Assembly (NCBI GenBank): GCA_009777735.1
Contig: WRLF01000017.1
Location: forward strand, 1-61,915
Length of the DNA: 61,915 bases
Reading direction: 5' to 3'
Source of the DNA: Treponema sp.
Lineage (GTDB): Bacteria > Spirochaetota > Spirochaetia > Treponematales > Breznakiellaceae
Shown here: piece by piece, positions 42,024 to 50,881 of the stretch
How the letters are laid out: every line of letters starts with the position of its first letter
How positions within the stretch are numbered: the first letter of the stretch is position 1
Position numbers and translations under genes: made by a program
The notes under the pieces: generated by a model
What the model was told of the DNA's origin: nothing
The model's database searches: none
Seen by the model: only the letters and a program-made list of their open reading frames with translations

Positions 42024-43205
42024 CTACTCCAGTTCTGCAAGCCAGGGAAGAGCAGACCGTACTTCAATGCCTATTTGGCCGCCTTCCTGGCGTTCTCGTT
42101 TTATGTCTTTAACCAGTTGTATACCCGGAATGGTATACTTTGCACAAAAATAATGGAGATTTTTGCTGATAGTGGAATCGGAAAGTTTTGTTTCCAGAAG
42201 AAATAGTGCTTTGTTGTTTCTGGTATAACAAAAATCAACTTCCCTACCGTCTTTAGTCCGTACATAGTGGAGGGCAGCGGGAATTCCCTTAATATCCTCT
42301 TCGGCTGCCGCTTCTTTTGCCAGCGCCAGAGCCGTGAGGTTCTCAAATTTAATTCCTTCATCCCCTTCAACAAGGGCAGTGTCAAAAAAGTATATTTTTG
42401 GTTCCTTGAGCAGGGATCGGGCAATATTTCCGGTAAAAGGTGTTACCCGGAAGATGATGTATAGTTCTTCAAAAACCTGAATATATTTTTTAACCGTATT
42501 GGGTGATATTCCTATATCACCGGCAATGGATGCATAGGAAACCGGAGACCCAACCCGGCTTCTTAACAGTTCCAGGCAGAGTTTGAGGGACTTAAAATCG
42601 CTGAATTTTTCAAAATCAAGAACATCTTCACGGATTAATCCGTCTACATACTGTTTTCGCCACCGCGAGGCAAAAGTCTCGCCACCTCCGGGTGGCGCAT
42701 CTTTTTCGGAAGGCGAATCTTCAGCCAAAAAAGGCTCGGGAAACCCGCCGCGGCTTATCAGGCGATCAATGTCCGGCGGTGCGCCTGCCGCAGCCAATTC
42801 TCCCGGCGAAAAGGGAAAAAGCCGGTGGGTAAAATACCGGCCGGAAAGCGATTCGCCGGTCTGTCGAAAATATTCCAATCGGGCGCTTCCGGTAACCAGG
42901 ATTTTCAATGCTGCCGGTTTAGTGTCATAAATACCTTTAATATAGGTTTTCCATCCGGGCATTTTATGGATTTCGTCAAAAACAATAAAGTCCGTAGAGC
43001 CAAGCCATGCTTCTTTTTCAATTATTTCCCGATCTCCCCGGTTGTCATAATTTAAATACACCGGATGGGTAAATTCCCGTGCAATGTCATGGGCAAGCCA
43101 GGTTTTACCTACCTGTCGGGGCCCGGTTAGAAAAACAATTTTTGAGTGCAGGTCTTTGAGAATTTGCTCTTTACGCCTTCGATTCATATGACTATTATGC
43201 ATCAT
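42024..43205 (-). CDS. AAA+ ATPase with DUF4143 domain (second member)
   Basis: 393 residues; three closely spaced ATG codons make the exact start uncertain (first taken). Walker A is GPRQVGKTW, Walker B FIVFDEIHK, and the sensor is LVTGSARLEY. DUF4143 follows (SYASIAGDIGISPNTVKKYIQ, YFFDTALVEG, HYVRTKDGREVDF). A Pro/Gly/Asp-rich insert near residues 155-178 (EDSPSEKDAPPGGGETF) is encoded by a stretch with small hairpins (GCGAGGC..GTCTCGC and CCACC..GGTGG), suggesting a short in-frame insertion. The function of this family is unproven. Confidence 0.88.
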   Translation of the reverse strand: MMHNSHMNRRRKEQILKDLHSKIVFLTGPRQVGKTWLAHDIAREFTHPVYLNYDNRGDREIIEKEAWLGSTDFIVFDEIHKMPGWKTYIKGIYDTKPAALKILVTGSARLEYFRQTGESLSGRYFTHRLFPFSPGELAAAGAPPDIDRLISRGGFPEPFLAEDSPSEKDAPPGGGETFASRWRKQYVDGLIREDVLDFEKFSDFKSLKLCLELLRSRVGSPVSYASIAGDIGISPNTVKKYIQVFEELYIIFRVTPFTGNIARSLLKEPKIYFFDTALVEGDEGIKFENLTALALAKEAAAEEDIKGIPAALHYVRTKDGREVDFCYTRNNKALFLLETKLSDSTISKNLHYFCAKYTIPGIQLVKDIKRERQEGGQIGIEVRSALPWLAELE

Positions 43206-43278
43206 AATTCAAAAAAGTCAAGACTTTTATGCAATGTGATGCGGTTTAGTCGGAAAATGGTACCTCTGTCACCGTTGC

Positions 43279-44259
43279 TTAATTTCTCACTAAAAACGAA
43301 TCAAACCCTGCCCGTGTTAGCTCCTGTGAAGTCCGGTTTGAATCCTGCCCGGCAGGCACAGTGACGGCCCAATGCTCCACGCCGTTAACCATTCTACTGG
43401 TTACAAAAGCGGTAAAGCCGGCCCTTCGCAGTGCTTCTGCCTGACCCTGAGCATTTGCTTCTCTGCTAAATACCCCGGTTTGCAGGACAGGGCCTGTTGT
43501 GCCTGTCATAGCAGCAGGCGGCGCTGCACTTGGCGTTCTGCTTGCGGAAGGTGTTGTTGTCATCCCGGGGAAAAGCATCCAGATGGGGCCTTGTACAATG
43601 GATTCTGTAGTTCCTGAACTGCTGGCGCGGGCTTCCGGGCTTTGGGGGAATTCGGCACGCAGGCGGGACTCCCACCTTTGTGCACTGCCCTCTGGGGCAA
43701 AGCTGGGGTTTTCATCAGTTATTCGCCAAAGTGTGTATAAAATAAGGGGGTGTAATGGAGCAAACAAAGGATTATCGGCAAGGCTGGCAAGCAAAGAAAC
43801 ATCGCCGGTTATCCGCGCCCTCAGGCTGGCATCCAGATAATGAGCCTGAATCAAGGGCATTCCCTGTCTGCCGGATGCAAGCAGCGGATTTATTGCCCAC
43901 AATGCCCTTTCCCATTCGCCTATTGCGGCCAGGCAGTAAGCGCCGGCTACCAAAGCTGCATCATCAGACTGGTTAGCGGCCGCGGCATCCAGCCAGTTTT
44001 CGGCAGCACCGGCAAGATCGCCGGATAGCTGCCGCAGACGGGCAAGGCGCACCAATGCTTCATGTCTTTCGGAGGCGGTGATACGGGGCTGCGATAATCT
44101 TCCTTCAAGCTCAAGTATTTCTGCGCCTAATTGCCAGGAGCTTATAAGCCCGGGGTTTTGTGCATACCCATTCCCTGCGGCAAGGAACAGAATAATGGCA
44201 AACAATTTGCCAATACGATAGTGGTTAATCGATCCCAAAATGCCCGCTGTTTGCATCAT
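43279..44259 (-). CDS. secreted SPOR-domain protein
   Basis: 326 residues from an ATG pair with a GAGGTG site; the frame is open further upstream but lacks a site there. There is a signal peptide (about 1-34, ending YAQ). The middle has TPR-like helices (RLRQLSGDLAGAAENWLDAA, AYCLAAIGEWERALWAI), a Pro/Ser/Thr linker, and a C-terminal SPOR domain (LQTGVFSREANAQGQAEALRRAGF, WAVTVPAG). SPOR domains bind denuded glycan strands of septal peptidoglycan, so a cell-envelope or division role is likely. It overlaps the end of the LapA-like gene by 35 bp. Confidence 0.82.
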   Translation of the reverse strand: MMQTAGILGSINHYRIGKLFAIILFLAAGNGYAQNPGLISSWQLGAEILELEGRLSQPRITASERHEALVRLARLRQLSGDLAGAAENWLDAAAANQSDDAALVAGAYCLAAIGEWERALWAINPLLASGRQGMPLIQAHYLDASLRARITGDVSLLASLADNPLFAPLHPLILYTLWRITDENPSFAPEGSAQRWESRLRAEFPQSPEARASSSGTTESIVQGPIWMLFPGMTTTPSASRTPSAAPPAAMTGTTGPVLQTGVFSREANAQGQAEALRRAGFTAFVTSRMVNGVEHWAVTVPAGQDSNRTSQELTRAGFDSFLVRN

Positions 44260-44524
44260 AATTTTCACCTCGTTTATCTGGTTTTGCAGCCTTTTTTCTT
44301 TTATCTTTCGGAAAAGCATTTTTCTTTCCCGGTTTAAAAACTTGAGTAAACAGTATCGCACAAAACATGCCAATAATCAATGAAAAAAATGCGGTAAGAA
44401 ACACCGGGGCGTCCTTGATCTCATAAAAACCAAAACTAATGTTGCTTTTATTTTCCAGATTAAACACAATAAACAGAAGCAATATAATAAAAACAACAAT
44501 AAACTGAATTAATCTCCAGGGCAT
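44225..44524 (-). CDS. LapA-domain (DUF1049-like) small membrane protein
   Basis: 99 residues with two membrane segments (IQFIVVFIILLLFIVFNL and VFLTAFFSLIIGMFCAILF) separated by the NKSNISFGFYEI loop typical of LapA/YciS proteins, then a Lys-rich cytoplasmic tail. The ATG has a GGAGAT site. LapA in enteric bacteria takes part in controlling lipopolysaccharide synthesis; that role in a treponeme is unproven. It lies between miaB and the SPOR gene. Confidence 0.75.
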   Translation of the reverse strand: MPWRLIQFIVVFIILLLFIVFNLENKSNISFGFYEIKDAPVFLTAFFSLIIGMFCAILFTQVFKPGKKNAFPKDKRKKAAKPDKRGENYDANSGHFGID

Positions 44525-44540
44525 GGTAGTATCTCCTTCA

Positions 44541-45911
44541 TTATGATAACTCCTTTGCGCGAAATGTGTTTCCCCGCAATCCGGAAAATGTTAACTCTCC
44601 AAAACATCCTATCATGGAAGCCGGGCCGGGAACAACAGCCATTTCGTCCCGTTCTGTACGTGTTATTAATTCTTCGGTGTTTTTACGGGAAATTCCCTCA
44701 ATCAATACCCGTTCACGCGCTCCTATCCGTTCCTTAAGAAGTTTTGCGGTGTGTTTCTTCTGCAGGCTGATTACCCGGGAAAGCCGTTCCTTTTTGACAT
44801 CCTCGCTTATTCGCTCGGGCAGCGAGTATGCGGCGGTTCCTTCTCGGGGGTTAAAATGGTACATATAGGCATATAAAAATTGCACTTCTTCCATGAGTGC
44901 CAGGGTCTCTTCCACATCATGTTCTGTTTCGCCGGGAAAACCCACCAGTATATCGGTAGAAAGGCTTATCCCTGGCATGGCAGCGCGAATTTCCCGAACC
45001 AGCGAAAGGTACTGTTCACGGGTATACCCCCGGTTCATCGCCGCGAGGATGCTGTTTGAACCGTGCTGGACGCAGAGATGCAAATGGCGGCAGAAAACGG
45101 GGTTTTCGGCCATCACCTGAATGGTCTGGGGAGAAAAATCTTTGGGATTCGCCGACAGGAAGCGCAGCCATTCGACACCGTTTTTGGGTGCTTCGGCGGC
45201 AACAATTTTCAGCAGACCGGCAAAATGTAACGGTTCACCGGAATCCGCTCCGATCCAGTTATAGGTATTGACATTCTGACCCAGCAAAGTAATTTCGCGA
45301 ACCCCTCGTCCGCCGACAAGCCGTATTTCTTCGGCAATCATTGCAGGGTCTCGTGAGACCTCCCTGCCCCGGACATAAGGGACAATGCAGTATGAGCAAT
45401 AATTATTGCAGCCATGCATGATGGGGACAAAACTGCGTACCGAAAGTGAAAGCTGTCCTTCTTCAAGATGTGATGATGAAAATGCAAATTTGGGGGATTC
45501 ATCAAGGGTGATATCCGGGAAAGAGCCCGAATTGATGTTTTTTTCTACTGCTTCCAGAATTAGCGGAAATACGGAACGGCTTGCGGTTCCCATCACATAA
45601 TCAACTGCAGGAAACTGTTCTTTGAGTGTTTCTCCCATCCGTTGTGCCATGCATCCGGCTATTACGAGGGCGAAATGCCTTTGGGCATCACGCCGCCCCT
45701 GCCGCTTTTTTTTCATGCTTGCGTATAGACCTATGCGTCCCAGTACCCGCTGCTCGGCAGTGAGCCGTACCGAACAGGTATTGAGTACAACCAGATCGGC
45801 GCTTACCCCGTCGGATGCGGCAGTCCAGCCGCGTTCCCGGCATACCAGAACAAGAGCAGCCGATTCCGCATTGTTCATTTGACAGCCGTATGTTTCAAAA
45901 AAATATTTCAA
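44541..45911 (-). CDS. miaB: tRNA-2-methylthio-N6-dimethylallyladenosine synthase MiaB
   Basis: 456 residues. It adds the methylthio group to i6A37 of tRNAs reading UNN codons. The N-terminal auxiliary-cluster cysteines (Cys10, Cys46, Cys87) and the radical SAM Cys168-x3-Cys172-x2-Cys175 (HGCNNYCSYC) are present, followed by GREVSRDP, LLGQNVNTY, DILVGFPGET and a C-terminal TRAM domain. The start must be TTG: there is an in-frame stop two codons upstream and no ATG nearby. AGGG precedes it. It heads the miaB-lapA-SPOR unit. Confidence 0.95.
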   Translation of the reverse strand: MKYFFETYGCQMNNAESAALVLVCRERGWTAASDGVSADLVVLNTCSVRLTAEQRVLGRIGLYASMKKKRQGRRDAQRHFALVIAGCMAQRMGETLKEQFPAVDYVMGTASRSVFPLILEAVEKNINSGSFPDITLDESPKFAFSSSHLEEGQLSLSVRSFVPIMHGCNNYCSYCIVPYVRGREVSRDPAMIAEEIRLVGGRGVREITLLGQNVNTYNWIGADSGEPLHFAGLLKIVAAEAPKNGVEWLRFLSANPKDFSPQTIQVMAENPVFCRHLHLCVQHGSNSILAAMNRGYTREQYLSLVREIRAAMPGISLSTDILVGFPGETEHDVEETLALMEEVQFLYAYMYHFNPREGTAAYSLPERISEDVKKERLSRVISLQKKHTAKLLKERIGARERVLIEGISRKNTEELITRTERDEMAVVPGPASMIGCFGELTFSGLRGNTFRAKELS

Positions 45912-45970
45912 GAATTACCCTGGGCTGTCCCCAAACTTCGGTTTTAGGACAGCTCCCTTTAAAAACCTGT

Positions 45971-46357
45971 TCAATATTTTTTTCCCAGATCCCAGCTAAG
46001 CTTGATTGCTTTAACCAGACCAAGCGCCACAAGCCCTATTGCGCCGATAATGATAAAAGTACCGGCAATCCCCGCAGCGAATCCAAAGCGCGGGTTGGCA
46101 AGCAGGATAAGAAAACCGGCTGCAGTTATCAGAGCGGCGGTTTTGGCATTGACTTTCCTGTTTTTACGAATAAACATGCTTATACCTGTCATCAATGCAA
46201 AAATTCCTACTGCAAGTCCTACAGGCCGTATTTTCATACCGACAAACCCGACAATTCCAAATGCTATCCCGCCGACAATACAAAGAATTACCGCCCTGCC
46301 TTTATCCGGCAGGTCTGCTGTTTGGGGATTCACGTCTTTCCATTCCTGTTCATTCAT
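45971..46357 (-). CDS. small membrane protein of unknown function
   Basis: 128 residues. A polar N-terminus (MNEQEWKDVNPQTADLP) is followed by four predicted membrane segments (VILCIVGGIAFGIVGFV, VGLAVGIFALMTGISMF, AALITAAGFLILL, AAGIAGTFIIIGAIGLVALGLV). I do not recognise the family. It overlaps the end of folD by 4 bp, so the two are probably co-translated. A GGGAGCTGTCC/GGACAGCCC hairpin lies in the 59 bp before miaB. Confidence 0.7.
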   Translation of the reverse strand: MNEQEWKDVNPQTADLPDKGRAVILCIVGGIAFGIVGFVGMKIRPVGLAVGIFALMTGISMFIRKNRKVNAKTAALITAAGFLILLANPRFGFAAGIAGTFIIIGAIGLVALGLVKAIKLSWDLGKKY

Positions 46358-47226
46358 ACTTTACTTTCCTCCGCTGCCTGAACGACATTTTGCATTAACA
46401 TGGCGATGGTCATGGGACCAACGCCCCCCGGTACCGGCGTGATATAACCCGCTTTTTCAGCAACGGCATTTTCCACATCACCGCATAACCGGTAACCGTT
46501 TTTTGCCGATGAATCCGGCACACGATTAACTCCTACGTCAATTACCGCTGCGCCGGGTTTTACCATTTCCGGCGTAATGAGCGCGGGCTTTCCGGCGGCG
46601 GCAATGAGAATATCGGCTTCAAGGGTATGGCGGACAAGGTCTTTGGTACCGGTATGGCAGACCGTTACCGTCGCGTTCACATCGCGGCGGGTTAGCAGAT
46701 TTGCCAGAGGTTTCCCTACGATGTTTGAGCGGCCAACCACCACGGCATGTGCGCCGGAAAGAGGGTGTTTTATTTCCCTCAGCAATACTAAAACCCCGTG
46801 CGGTGTGCAGGGAAGAAAACCCGGCCTGCCCAGCACCATATTCCCTACCGAAACCGGATGAAAACCATCAACATCTTTGGCAGGATCGATGGCCGTTATC
46901 ACTTTGTCTTCGTTTATGTGCCGGGGAAGGGGAAGCTGTACGAGGATGCCGTGAACAGAAGTATCTTTATTGAGTTCTGCAATCAGGTTAAGGAGTTTCG
47001 TTTCAGCAGTATCTGCCGGAAGATGTATATTCCTCCCTGTCATGCCCGCTTCGGTAAGGGCTTTTTCCTTTGCCGTTACATAAGAAATACTTGCCGGGTC
47101 TTCGCCTGCCAAAATCACCGCAAGGCAGGGAGTAATGCTCTTTTCCTTGAGAATAGTTGTCCGCCGTTGGACATCTTCACGGATTTTTTGGCTGATTGCT
47201 TTTCCATCGATAACTACTGCCGGCAC
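46354..47226 (-). CDS. folD: bifunctional methylene-THF dehydrogenase/methenyl-THF cyclohydrolase
   Basis: 290 residues. The catalytic region (SYVTAKEKALTEAG with the active-site Tyr and Lys), QLPLPRHI, the NADP-binding VVGRSNIVGKPLANLL and the C-terminal PVPGGVGPMTIAMLM are all present. It interconverts methylene-, methenyl- and formyl-tetrahydrofolate and is part of the methyl branch of the Wood-Ljungdahl pathway whose carbonyl branch lies at 8.5-13.4 kb. It sits 18 bp after the HEPN gene on the minus strand. Confidence 0.96.
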   Translation of the reverse strand: MPAVVIDGKAISQKIREDVQRRTTILKEKSITPCLAVILAGEDPASISYVTAKEKALTEAGMTGRNIHLPADTAETKLLNLIAELNKDTSVHGILVQLPLPRHINEDKVITAIDPAKDVDGFHPVSVGNMVLGRPGFLPCTPHGVLVLLREIKHPLSGAHAVVVGRSNIVGKPLANLLTRRDVNATVTVCHTGTKDLVRHTLEADILIAAAGKPALITPEMVKPGAAVIDVGVNRVPDSSAKNGYRLCGDVENAVAEKAGYITPVPGGVGPMTIAMLMQNVVQAAEESKV

Positions 47227-47244
47227 ATATCCCCCTGTACAATT

Positions 47245-47655
47245 TTAATTCTCATCGGTACTAAATAGTTCCGGCGCTTTTTCTTGTATGAAGGCTTTTA
47301 TATCTTCTGCAATACGCAAAGCTCTCATCATATCTTCCTCAATTATCTCCATTCCCCCTGGATAACGGGGTTGAACTCCATATTCAGTTAAAACGACACA
47401 CTTCTGTTTTATTTGCCCAAATTCTGGTTTTTCTGTTTCGCAAAGAGAAGTAAGTTTTACCAAATCATGAGTATAGGGTGGTTCCTGCCCTTTTGAGACC
47501 AGAAAACCCTTGAGATATTTTTCAACAAACTGCTGACAGTGAAAACAGACTATTTCATGCGGGGTAGGCCACATAGTTTTTGCTGTATGATTAGCCAAAG
47601 CTAAATCTTTATCGGCTTTTTCAATCCATTGTTGAACTATTCCTTTAAATTCCAT
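47245..47655 (-). CDS. HEPN-domain protein
   Basis: 136 residues, all helical. It has the HEPN pattern WIEKADKDLALAN, the FHCQQFVEKYLKGFL helix and a THDLVKL segment in place of the R-x4-6-H RNase motif, so its nuclease site is not obvious. It overlaps the nucleotidyltransferase gene by 11 bp. HEPN/MNT pairs act as toxin-antitoxin modules in which the MNT protein modifies the HEPN toxin. It lies just upstream of folD. Confidence 0.85.
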   Translation of the reverse strand: MEFKGIVQQWIEKADKDLALANHTAKTMWPTPHEIVCFHCQQFVEKYLKGFLVSKGQEPPYTHDLVKLTSLCETEKPEFGQIKQKCVVLTEYGVQPRYPGGMEIIEEDMMRALRIAEDIKAFIQEKAPELFSTDEN

Positions 47656-47971
47656 AAACCAGGATCCCTTCTCTGGCTATCTTTCGTTCCAGCGTTGGAG
47701 CTGCTTTACGTTCCAGATACTGGCTGTTTTTACTAACGAGTAGATCAATAGGCATTGTCTGCTGGTCGCTTATAGCCAATCGTATCTTAATCGCAGCATC
47801 TATATCACGCATTTGAACTTCATCTTTCAAAACCACGTATAAATCCAGGTCGGAATCTTTATGCGCTGTTCCGTAGGCGTAAGAACCAAAAAGGTAAATT
47901 TGCTTGATAGGAAGGGTATTAACAATGAGTTTTTTGAGTTTCTCCAATTCGACCTGAATTGCTGTATCCAT
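47645..47971 (-). CDS. MNT-type nucleotidyltransferase
   Basis: 108 residues from the ATG at 47971; a longer TTG-started frame would run into the end of thiN. The minimal nucleotidyltransferase signature is complete: GSYAYGTAHKDSDLDLYVV, with the G-S-x10-D-x-D metal-binding aspartates, followed by a third acidic strand near PIDLLVS. It is paired with the HEPN gene downstream (11-bp overlap), the usual arrangement of a HEPN/MNT module. Confidence 0.88.
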   Translation of the reverse strand: MDTAIQVELEKLKKLIVNTLPIKQIYLFGSYAYGTAHKDSDLDLYVVLKDEVQMRDIDAAIKIRLAISDQQTMPIDLLVSKNSQYLERKAAPTLERKIAREGILVYGI

Positions 47972-47990
47972 GTTGACAGGATAGTACGAT

Positions 47991-48701
47991 TTAGACGGAA
48001 ACACAAGCGTTCGCGTTGCAGACAATTAAGAAACGTCCCTGTGCGGCATATATCTGCACATCTTCTGTAATCGTCCTGTTGCTGAGCCCGTAAAACCCCC
48101 GTTCCCAATGCACATTATCCAAAGGCCATTTTAGCCCCCGGCTTTCCGCCTTCCACGGGCCTGCACCCAGAGGAAAAACCGAAACGAGGCTGTCTTTGTC
48201 AAGACCAAGCGTTAAGCTGCCGTCTTCGATGCAGAAAATGTCTTCGGCAGCCGTGAGCCAGCGGCGGGGAAAATACTCCCGTTCAAACAGGTCTCTGATG
48301 CCCAACAGGTGGTCAATCCTGCCGCCGCCGCCACCGATTATCCATGTTATGTCACAGCCTTTTTCCCGAAGCAGGGTAAGCGCTAGTTCGGTGTCGGTGT
48401 AATCTTTGTCGGCGGGATAACTGATAACTCTTTCGACGGGGTAGTTATGTAAACGCTCTTTGCCCCCCGGTGATTCATTCAGTGAATCCATGTCTCCGAT
48501 AATCCACTGAGGCTTGATTCCCGCCGTTTCGGCAAGGAGCAGCCCGGAGTCGGCGGCAACTGTCAGAGGCTCTGTTTTCAGGCTGTCAATCAACAGTCTG
48601 ATTGCCTGCGGCTGCGGGCCTACGCCGCCGGTAAATACAATGCCTAATTGCCTGTCCACAGGATCAGTATACAGACAGAAAAAAGAAAAATTCAACCGCA
48701 T
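47991..48701 (-). CDS. thiN: thiamine pyrophosphokinase
   Basis: 236 residues. It makes thiamine diphosphate from thiamine and ATP. Family motifs: IVFTGGVGP, IIGDMDSL, YPADKDYTDTELAL, GGGGGRIDHLLG and the C-terminal GLSNRTITEDVQI. The first residues are unusually Phe-rich. An AGGAG site lies 12 bp upstream and TATAAA 6 bp upstream of the ATG. The MNT/HEPN pair follows 19 bp downstream on the same strand. Confidence 0.9.
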   Translation of the reverse strand: MRLNFSFFCLYTDPVDRQLGIVFTGGVGPQPQAIRLLIDSLKTEPLTVAADSGLLLAETAGIKPQWIIGDMDSLNESPGGKERLHNYPVERVISYPADKDYTDTELALTLLREKGCDITWIIGGGGGRIDHLLGIRDLFEREYFPRRWLTAAEDIFCIEDGSLTLGLDKDSLVSVFPLGAGPWKAESRGLKWPLDNVHWERGFYGLSNRTITEDVQIYAAQGRFLIVCNANACVSV

Positions 48702-48764
48702 GTTGAATTTATACTCCTGATGGTGTATATTAGCTATAAATAGTAATTAATATTGAGGTAATGT

Positions 48765-49502
48765 ATGCAAAAACAGTGTATTGTATGCAAGTTTGGGATA
48801 CTTCCCCTGATTTTCATGCTGGCATTCAGCGTCCTGGTTGCAGGGTGTAACTGGGATAATCCATTGGGTAATACAGATGAAAAGACACTCGTTGTTTCCC
48901 AAATAGATTCTGATTACAACGGCAAATATCTCATGGTATATCTTTATAAGGTAACTAATCCAGGTAATCTTGTTGCTACATCTATTTCTCCGAAGTTAAT
49001 ATCTAGCGGGTCGGTAACCATGGAGTTGTTTACCCCGGTAGATCATAATGAATACAGAGGCAATGGATACCATGTGGTCATTGCTCATATATATGAAGGC
49101 TCCACGAACGAAAGCTCGCTGCTTTGGGCAGGGGATCGCTCCAGAATTCTTGACACCGCAATCACAACGATTGGATTTAGCGAATTTATACCGACTTTAA
49201 GAGATACCGAACTTGTCTCAGCCTGGTATTTTTCACAGGAAGCCGCAAACAATGAGGGGACTGAGGGGAAAACCTTTGAGTTTAGTAATGACGGTAAGTT
49301 TCTGCGTGCCGGCGTATCAGATGAAAATATAACATGGACCACCACCACAATAGTCGGCGCAAAAAGGATATATCTTGCTGATGACACCGGGCCGCTGGGA
49401 TTTGCAACCTATAGTATTACCGGAACTGTGCTGGCTATTACTACTCCTAACAGCATTTCCACCTATTTGCCCACTATCATGTTTTATAAGCCGGTTCAGT
49501 AA
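48765..49502 (+). CDS. treponemal-type lipoprotein of unknown function
   Basis: 245 residues. The signal ends VLVAGC (Cys28), then WDNPLG. The mature protein is beta-rich. Its C-terminal third (TEGKTFEFSNDGKFL...TWTTTTIVGAKRIYLADDTG...GFATYSITGTVLAITTP) looks like the lipocalin-like small beta domains common in treponemal lipoproteins. I do not recognise a named family. GAGGTAATGT precedes the ATG. It ends 5 bp before the CCA-adding enzyme gene. Confidence 0.72.
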   Translation: MQKQCIVCKFGILPLIFMLAFSVLVAGCNWDNPLGNTDEKTLVVSQIDSDYNGKYLMVYLYKVTNPGNLVATSISPKLISSGSVTMELFTPVDHNEYRGNGYHVVIAHIYEGSTNESSLLWAGDRSRILDTAITTIGFSEFIPTLRDTELVSAWYFSQEAANNEGTEGKTFEFSNDGKFLRAGVSDENITWTTTTIVGAKRIYLADDTGPLGFATYSITGTVLAITTPNSISTYLPTIMFYKPVQ

Positions 49503-49507
49503 ACCAT

Positions 49508-50875
49508 GTGAAGATACATCCTGTACTAAAAGAAATTGCCGCTGTTTTTAAAGCCTGTGATAAAGAACTGTGCCTCGTCGGCGGCGCGGTGCGGGATGTG
49601 CTTAGGGGTAAAAAGGCCCATGACTGGGACCTTGCAACCAATGCCGCACCCAATGAGGTCATGGACATATTCAGGAATGCACAGCCGAAAGGGAAAGTAT
49701 TTCCAACGGGCATTAAACACGGGACGGTAACGGCCGTATTCCGGGGTACAACCATGGAAATAACTACGTACCGCACCGAAGCAGGGTATGTTGACGGGCG
49801 CAGGCCCGATCAAGTGCATTTTACATCAAGCATAGAAGAAGACCTGTCCCGCCGGGATTTTACCATCAACGCTATTGCCCTGCGTCTTCCCGGAGGCGAA
49901 AAAGTTGATCCATTTGGCGGAGAGGCCGACCTCAAAAAAAGAATAATCCGCTGCGTGGGAGATCCGGCGGCGCGTTTTGCCGAGGACGGACTGCGTCCGA
50001 TGCGGGCGGTTCGCTTTGCCGCACAGCTTGCTTTTGAACTGGAGCCGGCGACCCTTGCCGCAATTCCGGGGTCGCTGGAGACGTGTGCTAAAGTATCGGC
50101 AGAGCGGGTAAAGGACGAAATCGAAAAAATCATTGCATCAGACAAACCGTCCCGCGCTTTTGTGCTGATGGAGCAATCCGGGCTGCTCAGGCTGTTCCTG
50201 CCGGAACTTGCCGCCTGCAAAGGTGTTGATCAAAAAGGGAATCATCGTTTTGATGTGCTTGAGCATTCCCTGCTTGCCTGCGATTATGCCGCCGCAAAGA
50301 ACTATCCGCCGGATGTGCGGATTGCCGCCCTATTGCACGATATAGGGAAACCAATCACCCGCAATCTTGATGAAAACGGCATTTGGACATTTTACCAGCA
50401 CGAAGCCGCATCTGAAAAAATGGCACGTGCAATCATGGAACGGCTGCGTTTTCCCAATTTGCTAACCGACTCGGTGTGCCATCTTGTCAGGGAACACATG
50501 TTCCATTACACCGACGAATGGAGCGATGCCGCCGTCCGCCGTTTTATTGTCCGTGTTGGCGAGGCGAACCTCGTCAAAACATACCAGCTTCGCAGCGCTG
50601 ATGCCTATGCAACTGCCGCCTCCGATCCGGGGCCGAACTTCCTCCTCCCGCTCATGTACCGTGTGGAAAAAGCCCAGAGTGAAAAGTCCGCATTTGCACT
50701 GAAAGACCTTGCCGTCAACGGAACCGACTTGATCGCGCGGGGAATCAAACCAGGTAAAACCCTCGGCATCATCCTCAACGAATTACTGGAAACCGTGCTG
50801 GACGATCCCGCCCAAAACACCCGCGAGGATTTACTGGTCATCGCCGAAAAACTCCGCGAAAAACTCACTGTTTGA
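49508..50875 (+). CDS. cca: CCA-adding tRNA nucleotidyltransferase with HD domain
   Basis: 455 residues, GTG start. The class II nucleotidyltransferase head is clear (LVGGAVRDVL, HDWDLATNA with the metal aspartates, RRDFTINAIAL) with the RNA-binding neck (RAVRFAAQ). An HD domain follows (RIAALLHDIGKP). It adds or repairs the 3' CCA of tRNAs; the one tRNA gene in the window lacks an encoded CCA. PcnB-type poly(A) polymerase is the alternative, but the HD domain favours the tRNA enzyme. Confidence 0.9.
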   Translation: MKIHPVLKEIAAVFKACDKELCLVGGAVRDVLRGKKAHDWDLATNAAPNEVMDIFRNAQPKGKVFPTGIKHGTVTAVFRGTTMEITTYRTEAGYVDGRRPDQVHFTSSIEEDLSRRDFTINAIALRLPGGEKVDPFGGEADLKKRIIRCVGDPAARFAEDGLRPMRAVRFAAQLAFELEPATLAAIPGSLETCAKVSAERVKDEIEKIIASDKPSRAFVLMEQSGLLRLFLPELAACKGVDQKGNHRFDVLEHSLLACDYAAAKNYPPDVRIAALLHDIGKPITRNLDENGIWTFYQHEAASEKMARAIMERLRFPNLLTDSVCHLVREHMFHYTDEWSDAAVRRFIVRVGEANLVKTYQLRSADAYATAASDPGPNFLLPLMYRVEKAQSEKSAFALKDLAVNGTDLIARGIKPGKTLGIILNELLETVLDDPAQNTREDLLVIAEKLREKLTV

Positions 50876-50881
50876 AACGCA

